A stretch of DNA of 64,000 nucleotides. Origin: Proluteimonas luteida (lineage in GTDB: Bacteria; Pseudomonadota; Gammaproteobacteria; Xanthomonadales; Xanthomonadaceae). Every line of letters begins with the position of its first letter. Position 1 is the first letter of the stretch. Shown here piece after piece: positions 53,904-63,051 of the stretch. Below the pieces are notes generated by a model, which saw only the letters and a list, made by a program, of their open reading frames with translations, was not told the origin of the DNA and did not search any database. The position numbers and the translations under genes are program-made. Where the stretch lies: NCBI RefSeq assembly GCF_021191695.1, contig NZ_JAIWPT010000005.1, forward strand, positions 124,001 to 188,000, in the 5' to 3' direction.

Positions 53904-54944
53904 ATGCAGATGCAGACCGATATCGCGGCATGGACCGCGCCGCTCGACGACGCGGCGCCGTCGGGGCCGGACCTGGAGTACGACGCCGATTTCATGGCGC
54001 TCGAGCGCGCGGTCGCGCCGCGCGGCGAACGCATCGTCGGCGACGGCGGCGATGCCGACGGGCCGGACTGGGAGCGGTTGCTGCCGTCGGCCGTCGCACT
54101 GCTCGAACGCAGCCGCGACCTGCGCGTCGCGGTCACGCTGTGCAGCGCGTGGCTGGACCAGCGCGGGCTTCCCGGCTGGCGCGACGGGCTGGCCCTGGTC
54201 CACGGACTGCTCGACACGCTGTGGGACACGGTGCATCCGCAGCTCGATGCCGACGACGACGACGACCCGACGGCACGCGTCAACGCGCTGCTGCCGCTGG
54301 CCGATCCGCTGGGACCGCTGGGTCGCCTGCGCACGACCGCTTTCGTACGCTCGCCGCGCCTCGGCGCGTTCGCGTTGCGCGAACTGCGGATCGCCGCGGG
54401 CACCCTCAAGCCCGCCGATCCGGATGCGGTGCTGCCGACCATGTCCGAGATCGAGGCCTGTTGCCTCGACTGTCCCGAGGACCTGCTGTCGGCGAACGCC
54501 GCCGCGGCGCACGAAGCGCTCGCGCATGCACGCGCGATCGACGGCCTGCTGTCGGAGCGCTTGTCGACGCAGGCGCCCGAGCTGCGGCCGCTGCTGAGCG
54601 ACCTGTTCGAGCTCGACCGGTTCCTGCAGGCGCAGTGGCACGCGCGCATCGGGACCGCGGACACGGCCGGGACGGATGCGGATGGCGCCGGGGCCGGCAG
54701 CGATGATGCGGCGCCCCGTCCCGTGTCCGCGTCGGGCGGCATCGCCGGTCCGGCCGACGTGGTACGCCGGATCGACGAGCTCTGCGAGTACTACGCCAGG
54801 CAGGAACCGTCGAGTCCGGTGCCGATCCTGCTGCGGCGTGCGCGGCGGCTGGTCGGCAAGGGCTTCGAGGAACTGCTGCGGGATATCGCGCCGGCGGGCC
54901 TGAGCGAGCTGCAGTACGTGGTCGGGCCCTCGGAGGAGGGCTGA
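53904..54944 (+). CDS. tssA: T6SS protein TssA
   Basis: A 346-residue protein with an ImpA-type N-terminal domain: PSGPDLEYDADFMALE (about 19-35), then WERLLPSAVALLERSRDLRVAVTLCSAWL and GLLDTLWDTVHPQLD. The C-terminal part has EYYARQEPSSPVPILLRRARRLVGKGFEELL, as in the short TssA class. TssA primes and stabilises baseplate, tube and sheath assembly. It lies 27 bases after tpsA, so the core gene tssA depends on transcription through 12 kb of adhesin genes or on its own promoter, which I do not see. Confidence 0.95.
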   Translation: MQMQTDIAAWTAPLDDAAPSGPDLEYDADFMALERAVAPRGERIVGDGGDADGPDWERLLPSAVALLERSRDLRVAVTLCSAWLDQRGLPGWRDGLALVHGLLDTLWDTVHPQLDADDDDDPTARVNALLPLADPLGPLGRLRTTAFVRSPRLGAFALRELRIAAGTLKPADPDAVLPTMSEIEACCLDCPEDLLSANAAAAHEALAHARAIDGLLSERLSTQAPELRPLLSDLFELDRFLQAQWHARIGTADTAGTDADGAGAGSDDAAPRPVSASGGIAGPADVVRRIDELCEYYARQEPSSPVPILLRRARRLVGKGFEELLRDIAPAGLSELQYVVGPSEEG

Positions 54945-55028
54945 CCGCGCTGGAGGCGATGGTGGCGGCCGCCAGGATCCTGCGCGCGGAACATGCAGGC
55001 GCCGCCGACGCGGCATGAGTCCGGGGCA

Positions 55029-55058
55029 GCGGCCGGCTGCGAGACTGCAGCCGGCCGC
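55029..55058. terminator. Strong hairpin at the end of the T6SS operon
   Basis: A perfect 12-base inverted repeat (GCGGCCGGCTGC at 55029-55040, complement at 55047-55058) with a six-base loop, 85 bases after the tssA stop. It has no T-run, so it may act as a pause or Rho-assisted terminator for the long T6SS transcript. Confidence 0.6.
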
Positions 55059-55213
55059 AAGCGGAGCAGCTCCGACGACCGACGCCATGACACGCACGCC
55101 CCTGCCCGTCACCGCCGCGCCCAGGGTTCGCATTCGCATCGGCGCGCTGCATTGCGGCGACGACGCACAAACGCCATAGACTGGACGCCGAACCCGCGAC
55201 CCGGCGCATTGCC

Positions 55214-55861
55214 ATGCAAGCTCCCCTGCCGACCTTCGCCGACGACACCGCCCTGCTCGTGATCGACCTGCAGCCGGACTTCATGCCTGGCGGCGCGCTG
55301 CCCTGCCATGACGGCGACGCCGTCGTGCCGGGCATCGCCGCACTGCTGGCGTCGCGCCGCTACCGCACGGTGGTCGCGACCCAGGACTGGCATCCGCCCG
55401 GGCATGCCTCGTTCGCGTCCAGCCATCCCGGCCAGGCGCCGTTCTCGACGATCGACCTGCATGGCCAGCCGCAGGTGCTGTGGCCCGATCACTGCGTGCA
55501 GGGCACGCCCGGCGCGGCGCTGGACGCGCGGGTCGACTGGACGCCGGCCGAGCTGATCCTGCGCAAGGGCACCGACCCCCAGGTCGATTCCTACAGCGCG
55601 CTGCGCGGCAACCACGGTCCCGGCGGCAGCCGGCCGCCGACTGGGCTGGTCGGCTGGCTGCGCGAGCGCGGCATCGCCGAGGTCCACGTGTGCGGGCTGG
55701 CGCGCGACTACTGCGTGCTGTGGTCGGCTCAGGACGCCGCGGCGGCGGGATTCCGGGTACGGTTCCTGTGGGACCTGACCCGTCCGGTCACGCCCGATGG
55801 CGACGCGCCGACGCGGCTGGCGCTGCGCGAGGCGGGCGTCGCGGTCGACGGCGACGGGTGA
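55214..55861 (+). CDS. pncA: Nicotinamidase (PncA family)
   Basis: Cytosolic amidohydrolase of NAD salvage that turns nicotinamide into nicotinate; the same family also deaminates pyrazinamide. The 215-residue protein shows the catalytic triad Asp18 (VIDLQPDF), Lys118 (ILRKGTD) and Cys167 (GLARDYCV), and the metal site TQDWHPPGH (Asp58, His60, His64). Length matches Escherichia coli PncA. It stands alone between the T6SS operon and the convergent purU gene. Confidence 0.92.
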   Translation: MQAPLPTFADDTALLVIDLQPDFMPGGALPCHDGDAVVPGIAALLASRRYRTVVATQDWHPPGHASFASSHPGQAPFSTIDLHGQPQVLWPDHCVQGTPGAALDARVDWTPAELILRKGTDPQVDSYSALRGNHGPGGSRPPTGLVGWLRERGIAEVHVCGLARDYCVLWSAQDAAAAGFRVRFLWDLTRPVTPDGDAPTRLALREAGVAVDGDG

Positions 55862-55941
55862 GCACCGGCGCCGCGGATGGCGATCCTCGACCCTGCCGAT
55901 GGCGCGCCGGTGGGCGCGCGGGTCCGCGCCCCGGCCGCCGG

Positions 55942-56790
55942 TCAGCGGAACACCACCGTGCGATGGCCGTTGCGCAGGATGCGGTGCTCGACGTGGCGGC
56001 GCACCGCACGCGCCAGCACCCGCGACTCGATGTCGCTGCCGACCCGGACCAGCTCGCGCGGGGTCATCGCGTGGTCCACGTGGGCGACGTCCTGCTCGAT
56101 GATCGGGCCCTCGTCGAGGTCGGCGGTGACGTAATGCGCGGTCGCGCCGATGATCTTGACCCCGCGCGCGTGCGCCTGGTGGTAGGGCTGGGCGCCCTTG
56201 AAGCTCGGCAGGAAGCTGTGGTGGATGTTGATCGCGCGGCCGGCCAGCGCCTCGCACAGCGCCGGCGAGAGGATCTGCATGTAGCGCGCCAGCACCACCA
56301 GGTCGATGCGCTCGCGTTCGACCAGCGCCAGCAGCTGCGCTTCCTGTCCGGCGCGGTTGCCGGGACCGACCGGCAGGTGGTGGAACGGGACGCCGAAGGA
56401 CGCGGTCAGCGACGCGAAGGTGTCGTGGTTGGACGCCACCGCGGCGATGTCGACCGGCAGCTGCCGGCTGTGGGCGCGGAACAGCAGGTCGTTGAGGCAG
56501 TGGCCCTGCTTGCTGACCAGCACCAGCAGGCGCGCGCGCCGCTGCGCGTCGTGGATCTGCCAGTCCATCGCGTGCTGCGCGGCCAGCGGGGCGAAGCGCG
56601 CCTGCAGCGTATCGGCGACGCCCGCGGGCGCGTCGAAATGCACGCGCAGGAAGAAACGCCGGGTCTCCTCGTCGCCGTACTGCTGCGCGTCGAGGATGTT
56701 GCAGCCCAGCTCGTAGAGCAGGGCGCTGACGTGGAAGACGATGCCGGTGCGGTCCGGGCAGGACAGGGTGAGGATGTGGTCGCGTTGCAT
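55942..56790 (-). CDS. purU: Formyltetrahydrofolate deformylase
   Basis: Hydrolyses 10-formyltetrahydrofolate to formate and tetrahydrofolate, balancing one-carbon pools and feeding PurT. The 282-residue protein has an N-terminal ACT domain (about 3-80, HILTLSCPDRTGIVFHVS) and a formyltransferase-fold domain with NIHHSFLPSFKGAQPYHQA and TADLDEGPIIEQ, containing the catalytic Asn, His and Asp. The ATG at 56790 is chosen because the ACT domain starts there; the frame is open to 56844. It lies downstream of metQ on the same strand with a 61-base gap. Confidence 0.95.
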   Translation of the reverse strand: MQRDHILTLSCPDRTGIVFHVSALLYELGCNILDAQQYGDEETRRFFLRVHFDAPAGVADTLQARFAPLAAQHAMDWQIHDAQRRARLLVLVSKQGHCLNDLLFRAHSRQLPVDIAAVASNHDTFASLTASFGVPFHHLPVGPGNRAGQEAQLLALVERERIDLVVLARYMQILSPALCEALAGRAINIHHSFLPSFKGAQPYHQAHARGVKIIGATAHYVTADLDEGPIIEQDVAHVDHAMTPRELVRVGSDIESRVLARAVRRHVEHRILRNGHRTVVFR

Positions 56791-56851
56791 CGGCCGATGA
56801 TAGTGGAGCCGGCGCGGAGATGGCCCGCCCGGCGTCGACCGCATCGTCGCC

Positions 56852-57676
56852 TCAGAACGCCGGCAGCACCGCGTCCCTGTACTTGTCGTGGATGAAGGCG
56901 CGGACCTGTTCGCTGGTCAGCGCCGCGATCAGCTTGCGCACGCGCGGGTCGTCGGCGGCTTCCGGCGGGCCGACCAGGAAGTTCACGTACGGCGAGTCCT
57001 TGCCTTCGATGGCGAGCGCGTCGGTGGCCGGGTCGAGGCCGGCGTCGAGCGCGTAGTTGGTGTTGATCAGCGCCAGGTCCACCTGGTCGAGCACGCGCGG
57101 CAGCATCGCCGCGTCGAGTTCGCGGAACTTCAGCTGCTTCGGGTTGGCGGTGATGTCGCGCAGCGTCGCCAGCGCGTCGGTCGGGTCCTTCAGCGTGATC
57201 AGGCCGGCCTGGTGCAGCAGGATCAGCGCGCGCGAGTTGTTGCTGGGGTCGTTGGGGATCACCACGTCGGCGCCGTCGGGCAGGCCCTCGAGCGAGGCGA
57301 AGCGCCGCGAGTAGGCGCCGAACGGCTCGATGTGGATGCCGGCGAGCGTGGTCAGGTCGGTGCCGCGGTCGCGATTGTAGGCGTCGAGGTAGGGCTCGGT
57401 CTGGAAGTAGTTGACGTCGATCTGGCGCTGCACCACCTGGTCGTTGGGCTGCACGTAGTCGTTGAACACGCGGATCTGCAGGTCCACGCCCTCGTCGGCG
57501 AGCAGTGGTTTCACCACTTCCAGGATCTCGGCATGCGGCACCGCGGTCGCGGCGACGCTGAGCGTCTCGCGGTCGCCGGCGGAACCCGACGGCCCGGCGC
57601 AGGCGGACAGGGCGAACAGCGCGGGGACCAGCAGGGCGGCGGGCAGCAGGCGGGAAAGGGTCAACATCGTGGGCAT
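56852..57676 (-). CDS. metQ: Methionine ABC transporter substrate-binding lipoprotein
   Basis: Periplasmic, lipid-anchored binding protein of the D/L-methionine importer. The 274-residue protein has a signal with lipobox LSAC and the NlpA/MetQ family core: ATAVPHAEILEVVKPLL, VNYFQTEPYLDAYN, DVVIPNDPSNNSRAL, LINTNYALDAGL and a C-terminal IHDKYRDAVLPAF. A second ATG at 57667 is an equally plausible start. Unlike the usual compact metNIQ operon, a 376-base stretch with two large palindromes separates it from metI. Confidence 0.93.
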   Translation of the reverse strand: MPTMLTLSRLLPAALLVPALFALSACAGPSGSAGDRETLSVAATAVPHAEILEVVKPLLADEGVDLQIRVFNDYVQPNDQVVQRQIDVNYFQTEPYLDAYNRDRGTDLTTLAGIHIEPFGAYSRRFASLEGLPDGADVVIPNDPSNNSRALILLHQAGLITLKDPTDALATLRDITANPKQLKFRELDAAMLPRVLDQVDLALINTNYALDAGLDPATDALAIEGKDSPYVNFLVGPPEAADDPRVRKLIAALTSEQVRAFIHDKYRDAVLPAF

Positions 57677-57779
57677 CCGTCGGGGAAGCAGGGAATCGCC
57701 GAGTATCCGGCCATCGCGCCGGCGGTCGAGGCCGGCGATGGAAATCAGTGTGTGGTGCGAATGGCACTGACGCAGCGCC

Positions 57780-57867
57780 GTCATGCCCGCGCAGGCGGGC
57801 ATCCAGCGTCTTTTCAGGCGCACCCAACGGCTTGAAGTCACTGGATGCCCGCCTGCGCGGGCATGAC
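57780..57867. repeat. Large extragenic palindrome (REP/BIME-like)
   Basis: A perfect 27-base inverted repeat, arms 57780-57806 and 57841-57867, around a 34-base centre. The arms contain ATGCCCGCGCAGGCGGGCAT, itself nearly palindromic. This hairpin type is dispersed in many xanthomonad genomes and shares the GCGCAGGC core with the element at 83-135. Confidence 0.85.
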
Positions 57868-57945
57868 GGATCGTGAGCGTTGGGCTTGAATCAGTGCCAT
57901 TCGTGTATGGCGCAATCGGCCCGACGGCGCGCGTGTCGGAGGCGG

Positions 57946-58012
57946 TAGGGCGGATCTCGATCCGCCACACGCATCTCCGGCACCCGCGAATGGCGGGTCG
58001 AGACCCGCCCTA
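57946..58012. repeat. Second extragenic palindrome
   Basis: Two 22-base arms (57946-57967 starting TAGGGCGGATCTCGATCCGCC, and 57991-58012 as its near complement) differing at two positions. Each arm is itself a small palindrome (GGCGGaTCTCGAtCCGCC). Another dispersed repeat type common in this family. Confidence 0.75.
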
Positions 58013-58052
58013 TGCTTCGGCTCGCGCGGGAGTGGCGGCGGAACCGGGGCGC

Positions 58053-58739
58053 CTACCGCCGGTTGAAATGGGTCACCAGCCGGTCGCCGGCCATCTGCAG
58101 CACCTGCACCAGCACCAGCAGCGCGACCACGGTGACCACGGCGATGTCGGTGCGCGAGCGCAGGTAGCCGTCGCGGTAGGCGAGGTCGCCGAGGCCGCCG
58201 GAGCCGATCGCGCCGCCCATCGCGGTGAAGCCGATCAGCGCGATGGTCGTCACCGTGGCGCCGGCGATCAGGCCGGGCAGGGCTTCGGGCAGCAGCACGC
58301 GGGTGACCAGCTGGCGCGTGGTCGCGCCCATCGCCAGCGAGGCCTCGATGATGCCGCGGTCGACCTCGCGCAGCGCCGTCTCCACCAGTCGCGCATAGAA
58401 CGGCGCCGCGCCGACCACCAGCGGCAGGATCGCGCCGCGCACGCCCAGCGACGTGCCCATGGCCTTCAGGGTCACCGGGATCAGCACGATCATCAGGATG
58501 ATGAACGGCACCGAGCGCAGCAGGTTCACCACCAGCGCCAGCACCCCGTACAGCGCCGGCCGCGCGTGCAGCTGGCGCGGCCCGGTCAGGAACAGCAGCA
58601 CGCCCAGCGGCAGGCCGATCAGCAGGGTCAGCGGCAGCGAGCCGCCCAGCATCAGCAGGGTGTCGACGGTGGCCTGGCCGATCTCGGCCCACTTGCCCGC
58701 GTCCAGGTTGGGGAACCAGCGGCTGGCGAACGTGCTCAT
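58053..58739 (-). CDS. metI: Methionine ABC transporter permease
   Basis: Inner-membrane permease of the methionine importer, 228 residues with about five membrane helices. The family loop that contacts the ATPase is visible as [33 protein letters not shown]. The start at 58739 overlaps the metN stop by four bases, so the two are translationally coupled. Confidence 0.95.
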   Translation of the reverse strand: MSTFASRWFPNLDAGKWAEIGQATVDTLLMLGGSLPLTLLIGLPLGVLLFLTGPRQLHARPALYGVLALVVNLLRSVPFIILMIVLIPVTLKAMGTSLGVRGAILPLVVGAAPFYARLVETALREVDRGIIEASLAMGATTRQLVTRVLLPEALPGLIAGATVTTIALIGFTAMGGAIGSGGLGDLAYRDGYLRSRTDIAVVTVVALLVLVQVLQMAGDRLVTHFNRR

Positions 58740-59743
58740 CGGCGCAGTTCCTCCACCTCGACCCCGGCCGCGGCGAAGGACGCCTGCGCGGCCTCGACGT
58801 CGCCGCCGGTCAGGGCCAGCGTCAGCTGGCCGTAGGGCAGGTCCTTGATCCGGTCGATGCGTCCGGCCAGGATCGTGTAGTCGATCCCGGTCTCGCGCGC
58901 GACCCGGCCCAGCACCGGTTGCCAGGTGCCTTCGCCGGTGAAGGTCAGCCGCAGCAGGCGCCCGGGGATCGCGGCGTACTGCGCGTGCTGGTCGTCCTCG
59001 TCGATCGCCTCGCTCTCGGCGACGAAGCGCCGCGTGGTCGGGTGCTGCGGATGCAGGAACACCTGCCGCACCGGCCCCAGCTCCACGAGGTGCCCGGCAT
59101 CGAGCACCGCGACCCGGTCGCAGACCCGGCGGATCACGTCCATCTCGTGGGTGATCAGCACGATGGTCAGCCCCAGCTCGCGGTTGATGCCGTCGAGCAG
59201 CTGCAGCACCGACGCGGTGGTCTGCGGATCGAGCGCGCTGGTGGCCTCGTCGCACAGCAGGATCTTCGGCCCGGTGGACAGCGCACGGGCCACGCCGACG
59301 CGCTGCTTCTGCCCGCCCGACAGCTGCGCCGGGTACTTGTCGCGATGCGCGCGCAGGCCGACCCGGTCGAGCAGTTCGTCGGCGCGCGCCAGCGCCTGTG
59401 GCTTCGGCGTGCCGGCCAGCCGCAGCGGGAAGGCGATGTTGTCGACGACGGTCTTCGACGACAGCAGGTTGAAGTGCTGGAAGATCATCCCGACCCGGCG
59501 CCGCAGCGCGCGCAGGCCGTCACCGTCGAGCGTGTCCAGCGCTTGGCCGTCGACGACCACGCGGCCGCCACTGGGCGTCTCCAGCCCGTTGATCAGCCGC
59601 AGCAGCGTCGACTTGCCCGCGCCCGAGTGGCCGATGATGCCGAACACCTCGCCGGCGTCGATGCGCAGGTCCAGCGGCTGCAGCGCGGGCACCTCGCGCG
59701 CGCCGACGCGGAACGACTTGTGGACCTGTTCGAAATTGATCAA
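58736..59743 (-). CDS. metN: Methionine ABC transporter ATP-binding protein
   Basis: ATPase subunit, 335 residues. Walker [10 protein letters not shown], signature [10 protein letters not shown], Walker [13 protein letters not shown] and the switch His in LITHEMDV are all intact. The C-terminal 80 or so residues form the NIL domain that binds methionine and inhibits transport (trans-inhibition). It is the first gene of the minus-strand met cluster and divergent from the aldolase gene. Confidence 0.96.
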   Translation of the reverse strand: MINFEQVHKSFRVGAREVPALQPLDLRIDAGEVFGIIGHSGAGKSTLLRLINGLETPSGGRVVVDGQALDTLDGDGLRALRRRVGMIFQHFNLLSSKTVVDNIAFPLRLAGTPKPQALARADELLDRVGLRAHRDKYPAQLSGGQKQRVGVARALSTGPKILLCDEATSALDPQTTASVLQLLDGINRELGLTIVLITHEMDVIRRVCDRVAVLDAGHLVELGPVRQVFLHPQHPTTRRFVAESEAIDEDDQHAQYAAIPGRLLRLTFTGEGTWQPVLGRVARETGIDYTILAGRIDRIKDLPYGQLTLALTGGDVEAAQASFAAAGVEVEELRR

Positions 59744-60110
59744 GGCGGGGCGACGGCAACGCGGCGGTGCAGGTTAGCAGGGAAGCCCCGCCGCCAGCGC
59801 GGCGCGGCATTCCACTGGCGACAACACCGGGTTGCATGCGTGGGGCGGGCGCGTGGGGGGGCGGAAGGATCGATCGGGGGGCGGACGTAGGTCGGCGCTA
59901 CGCCGCCGACGGGCGAGCTCGCGCGGAAAGTCCCGTCGGCCGCACAGGGTCGGCCTGCGCAATGGGCGTTTCCACCGCCCGCATGTCTGGACCTGCCGCC
60001 AGACAGGTTCCCGCGTAGCGTGGACGGTATCATCGCGGTCTGGCGCCGCCTGCGCGCCGATTCTTCCCAAGCAACTTCCCCTCAAGCAACGCAATCGCAA
60101 AGGAGCGCCC
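59744..60110. other. Divergent intergenic region between metN and the aldolase gene
   Basis: 367 bases, very G-rich in part. It holds a short hairpin (GTCGGCG at 59891-59897 with CGCCGAC at 59904-59910) of a type often repeated in these genomes. Promoters for both divergent genes must lie here, but I cannot point to convincing -35/-10 pairs, and I see no clear methionine-repressor boxes or SAM riboswitch. Confidence 0.5.
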
Positions 60111-61004
60111 GTGGCAGTGAATCAGCAGCAGTTGGACCGGATCGCATCGGGCAAGGGCTTCATCGCCGCCCTCGACCAGAGCGGTGGCAGCACGCCCAAG
60201 GCGCTGAAGCTCTACGGCATCGACGAATCGGAATATGCGAACGACGCCGAGATGTTCGATCTCGTGCACCGGATGCGCACCCGCATCGTCACCAGCCCCG
60301 CCTTCAGCGGCGAGCGCGTGCTCGGCGCGATCCTGTTCGAGCGCACGATGGACGACAGCTTCGGCGGCAAGGACGCGGTCGCCTACCTGTGGGAGGACAA
60401 GGGCGTGGTGCCGTTCCTGAAGATCGACAAGGGCCTGGAGGACGAGGCCGACGGCGTGCAGCTGCTCAAGCCGATCCCGGGCCTGGCCGACCTGCTGACC
60501 CGCGCGAAGGCCAAGGGCGTGTTCGGCACCAAGGAACGCTCGGTGATCAAGGCGAACAATCCCGCCGGCATTGCCGCGGTGCTGGACCAGCAGTTCGCGC
60601 TCGGCCAGCAGGTGCTCGACGCCGGCCTGGTGCCGATCATCGAGCCCGAGGTCGACATCAAGGCCGCCGACAAGGCCGCCATCGAGGTCACGCTGAAGCA
60701 GGGCCTGCTCGAGCGCCTCGACAAGCTCGACCCGAAGACCCCGGTGATCCTCAAGCTCACCCTGCCCAGCGTCGACGGTTTCTTCCGGGAGCTGGTCGAC
60801 CACCCCGCCGTGCTCAAGGTCGTCGCGCTGTCGGGCGGCTACAGCCGCGACGACGCCAACGCCAGGCTGGCGAAGAATCCCGGCGTGGTCGCCAGCTTCA
60901 GCCGCGCACTGACCGAAGGCCTGAGCGCGCAGCAGAGCGACGAGGCATTCAACCGGGCGCTGGACGCGGCGATCGAGTCGATCTACCGGGCGTCGGTGGC
61001 CTGA
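60111..61004 (+). CDS. fba: Class I fructose-bisphosphate aldolase
   Basis: Glycolytic/gluconeogenic enzyme that splits fructose-1,6-bisphosphate into two triose phosphates through a Lys Schiff base, without a metal ion. The 297-residue protein shows GKGFIAALDQSGGSTPKAL near the start, GVVPFLKIDKGL, PIIEPEVDI and VILKLTLPS, the bacterial class I family blocks. The start is GTG at 60111, preceded by AAGGAG at six bases. The frame is open upstream to 59832 but lacks homology there. Confidence 0.93.
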   Translation: MAVNQQQLDRIASGKGFIAALDQSGGSTPKALKLYGIDESEYANDAEMFDLVHRMRTRIVTSPAFSGERVLGAILFERTMDDSFGGKDAVAYLWEDKGVVPFLKIDKGLEDEADGVQLLKPIPGLADLLTRAKAKGVFGTKERSVIKANNPAGIAAVLDQQFALGQQVLDAGLVPIIEPEVDIKAADKAAIEVTLKQGLLERLDKLDPKTPVILKLTLPSVDGFFRELVDHPAVLKVVALSGGYSRDDANARLAKNPGVVASFSRALTEGLSAQQSDEAFNRALDAAIESIYRASVA

Positions 61005-61268
61005 GATTCCGGCCTGGAGTAAACCGGGGCCAGATGGGCTTTCTCGTGCAGGGGACGAGACAAAAGGCGTGCACCTGGAGCTGCAATCCCTTCTCCTGCG
61101 CGCGGGACTACGTGCCCTCCGGGGCGGAAGGTGCCCGGAGGGCGGGTGAGGGCGCTCTGCGCGCTGTCGGGATGCAAGCGGAGCCGGGGCAGCCGGACCA
61201 TTGACCGGAATACGCGGTCTCTACCGGCGAGGTAACCAGCGGCCCTGCGCTGCCCCGCGCCTGCCGGA

Positions 61269-61544
61269 TCAATCCTCGACCCTGCACTCCAGCGAGACCC
61301 GCGCGAACGGCCACCCCGTGGCCGGGTCGATCCACTCGGCCAGGACCGTGTGTTCCTGCGCCGAACGCCCCCAGCTGCGATAGCACTTCTCGTCGGCGTC
61401 GCGCAGCGCACTCTCGACGGCCTCCTCGGCGGTGCGTCCGGGGCCCTCGCCGATCACCTCGAAAAAATGCACCGCGGCGAATGCGGAGGCGCTGCAGCCG
61501 ATGGCGATCGCGAGCAGCGAGGCGGAAAGACATGACTTTTTCAT
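61269..61544 (-). CDS. Small secreted protein of unknown function
   Basis: A 91-residue protein with a clear signal peptide (MKKSCLSASLLAIAIGCSASAF then AAVHFF) and a mature part of about 68 residues: FEVIGEGPGRTAEEAVESALRDADEKCYRSWG. The GxGxTAEEAxxxAxxxA pattern is common in small periplasmic proteins of unknown role. Two Cys residues remain in the mature part and could form a disulfide. It is divergent from the CHAD gene. Confidence 0.78.
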   Translation of the reverse strand: MKKSCLSASLLAIAIGCSASAFAAVHFFEVIGEGPGRTAEEAVESALRDADEKCYRSWGRSAQEHTVLAEWIDPATGWPFARVSLECRVED

Positions 61545-61896
61545 TGCACACCCTTGTGTCGGTTGGAGTCGGGATCGCAACGTGCCAGCCATCGCGCGGC
61601 GCGGTGTTAAGCACCAATCAAGACGGGATGACAGGGGCGGCGGGTTTTCGTTTCCGGGACGCAGTCGGCGCGGGAAACGGCATCTGCGGCATGGGTAAAC
61701 CGGGGTCGGCGTCGGATTGTTTCCAGCGCATTGCGCGGGGAAGCTAAGGTCTGCGGAAAACGGCGGGGCGCGGAAATGCACATCCTGGTTGCTTGGCCCG
61801 TCCGCCGAAAGCCCGGAGGCCGTGCAGGATGGCCGGCACATGGATGTGTGAGAAGCTTCATGCCGGGCCCTGTTCCGTCGCCTCCGGACATCACGC
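61545..61896. other. Divergent intergenic region, no gene seen
   Basis: 352 bases between the small secreted protein and the CHAD gene, of slightly lower GC. Reading frames here are short and unrecognised. It must carry promoters for both genes. Confidence 0.45.
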
Positions 61897-62796
61897 ATGG
61901 CATACCGCATCAAACGCGGGGACCGCTCGGCGCAGTCGTCGCTTCGCCGCATCGCGCGCGAGCAGATCGAGCGCGCCACGCGCGCCGCCGACGATCCGGC
62001 GACGGACGCCGATGACGCGATCCACGACATCCGCAAGCGCTGCAAGAAGATCCGCGCGCTCCTGCGGCTGGTCGGCCCCCACCTTTCCGTGGACCACGAC
62101 GAGAACGCGGCCTTCCGCGCCATCGCACGGCCACTCGGTGCGGCGCGCGACGCGGACGTGCTGGTCGACACCTTCGACCGCATCGCCGTGCACGACGGCG
62201 CCGAGGTGCAGGCGGACATTCTGGCGCCGATCCGTTCCCTGCTCGTCCGGCGCCGCACGGTCCTGATCGAGCGGATCGATACCCGTGCATTGCTCGTGGC
62301 CGCGCGCAGCGAGTTGCTGGAAGCCCAGGCACGCGTGGCCGGATGGCGGTTGCGGGCCTCCGGTTTCGATGCCTTCGGGGCCGGCGTCGAGGTGGGCTTC
62401 CGCCGCGCCCGCAAGGCCATGCGAAAGGCGCATGCCGATCCTTCCGCCGAGGCGTTCCACGCGTGGCGCAAGCGGTGCAAGGACCATGCCTACCACCTTC
62501 GCCTGCTGCGTCCGTTGTGGCCCGGCCCGATGCGCGCGATGGGCGCGTGCGCGGCGGAACTGGGCGAACTGCTGGGCGACCATCATGATCTTGCCGTCCT
62601 CGACGACACGGTGCGCGATGCGGCGGGAGAACTCGACGCGCCTGCCGTCGACCTCATGGCGGCGCTGATCCACGCCCGGCAGGAGGCGCTTGCACGCAAG
62701 GCGTTCCCGCAGGGCGCGCGGCTGTTCGCCGACAAGCCGTCGGCGCTGGCCGCGCGCTGGCGGCGGCGCTACGACGTGTGGCGGAACGGAGCCTGA
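61897..62796 (+). CDS. CHAD domain protein
   Basis: A 299-residue all-helical protein made of one CHAD domain with conserved His-rich positions: AIHDIRKRCKKIRALLRL, ARDADVLVDTF, EAFHAWRKRCKDHAYHLRLL and LGELLGDHHDLAVL. CHAD domains bind polyphosphate through basic residues and localise to polyphosphate granules; they often accompany CYTH triphosphatases, but no such domain is fused or adjacent here. The ATG at 61897 fits the domain start. Confidence 0.9.
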   Translation: MAYRIKRGDRSAQSSLRRIAREQIERATRAADDPATDADDAIHDIRKRCKKIRALLRLVGPHLSVDHDENAAFRAIARPLGAARDADVLVDTFDRIAVHDGAEVQADILAPIRSLLVRRRTVLIERIDTRALLVAARSELLEAQARVAGWRLRASGFDAFGAGVEVGFRRARKAMRKAHADPSAEAFHAWRKRCKDHAYHLRLLRPLWPGPMRAMGACAAELGELLGDHHDLAVLDDTVRDAAGELDAPAVDLMAALIHARQEALARKAFPQGARLFADKPSALAARWRRRYDVWRNGA

Positions 62797-63051
62797 TCGG
62801 GGCAGTGCGCCGGAAGAAGAGGTTCTTCGCCCCACCGGGGGACGAACAGGTCATCCGGCATGGCCAGCAGACATCCATCTGTCGTCCCGGGCGCGGCGGG
62901 GGACCTGCTTCATCTGCGCCGACGGAGCGCCAGGTCGGTCGCTTCGCGCCTGAGCGGAACCGGAGCCGGAACCGGCGATAGCGGGCCGACAACGGGGCCA
63001 GGTTCTGCCCGACGGGGCTGCTCCGGCTTGCGCAGACATCGGCAAGCTGCG

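Larger units (their letters stand above)
57677..58052. other. Repeat-bearing gap between metI and metQ
   Basis: 376 bases without a supported gene, holding two extragenic palindromes (57780-57867 and 57946-58012). Reading frames continue through it on the minus strand but give no recognisable protein. The gap separates metQ from metNI, so metQ may need its own promoter or be expressed at a different level. Confidence 0.6.

Noticed and set aside
59744..60110. SAM/methionine riboswitch or MetJ boxes upstream of metN
   Set aside because: I could not find a matching conserved core or repeated operator boxes by reading; a covariance-model search would be decisive.
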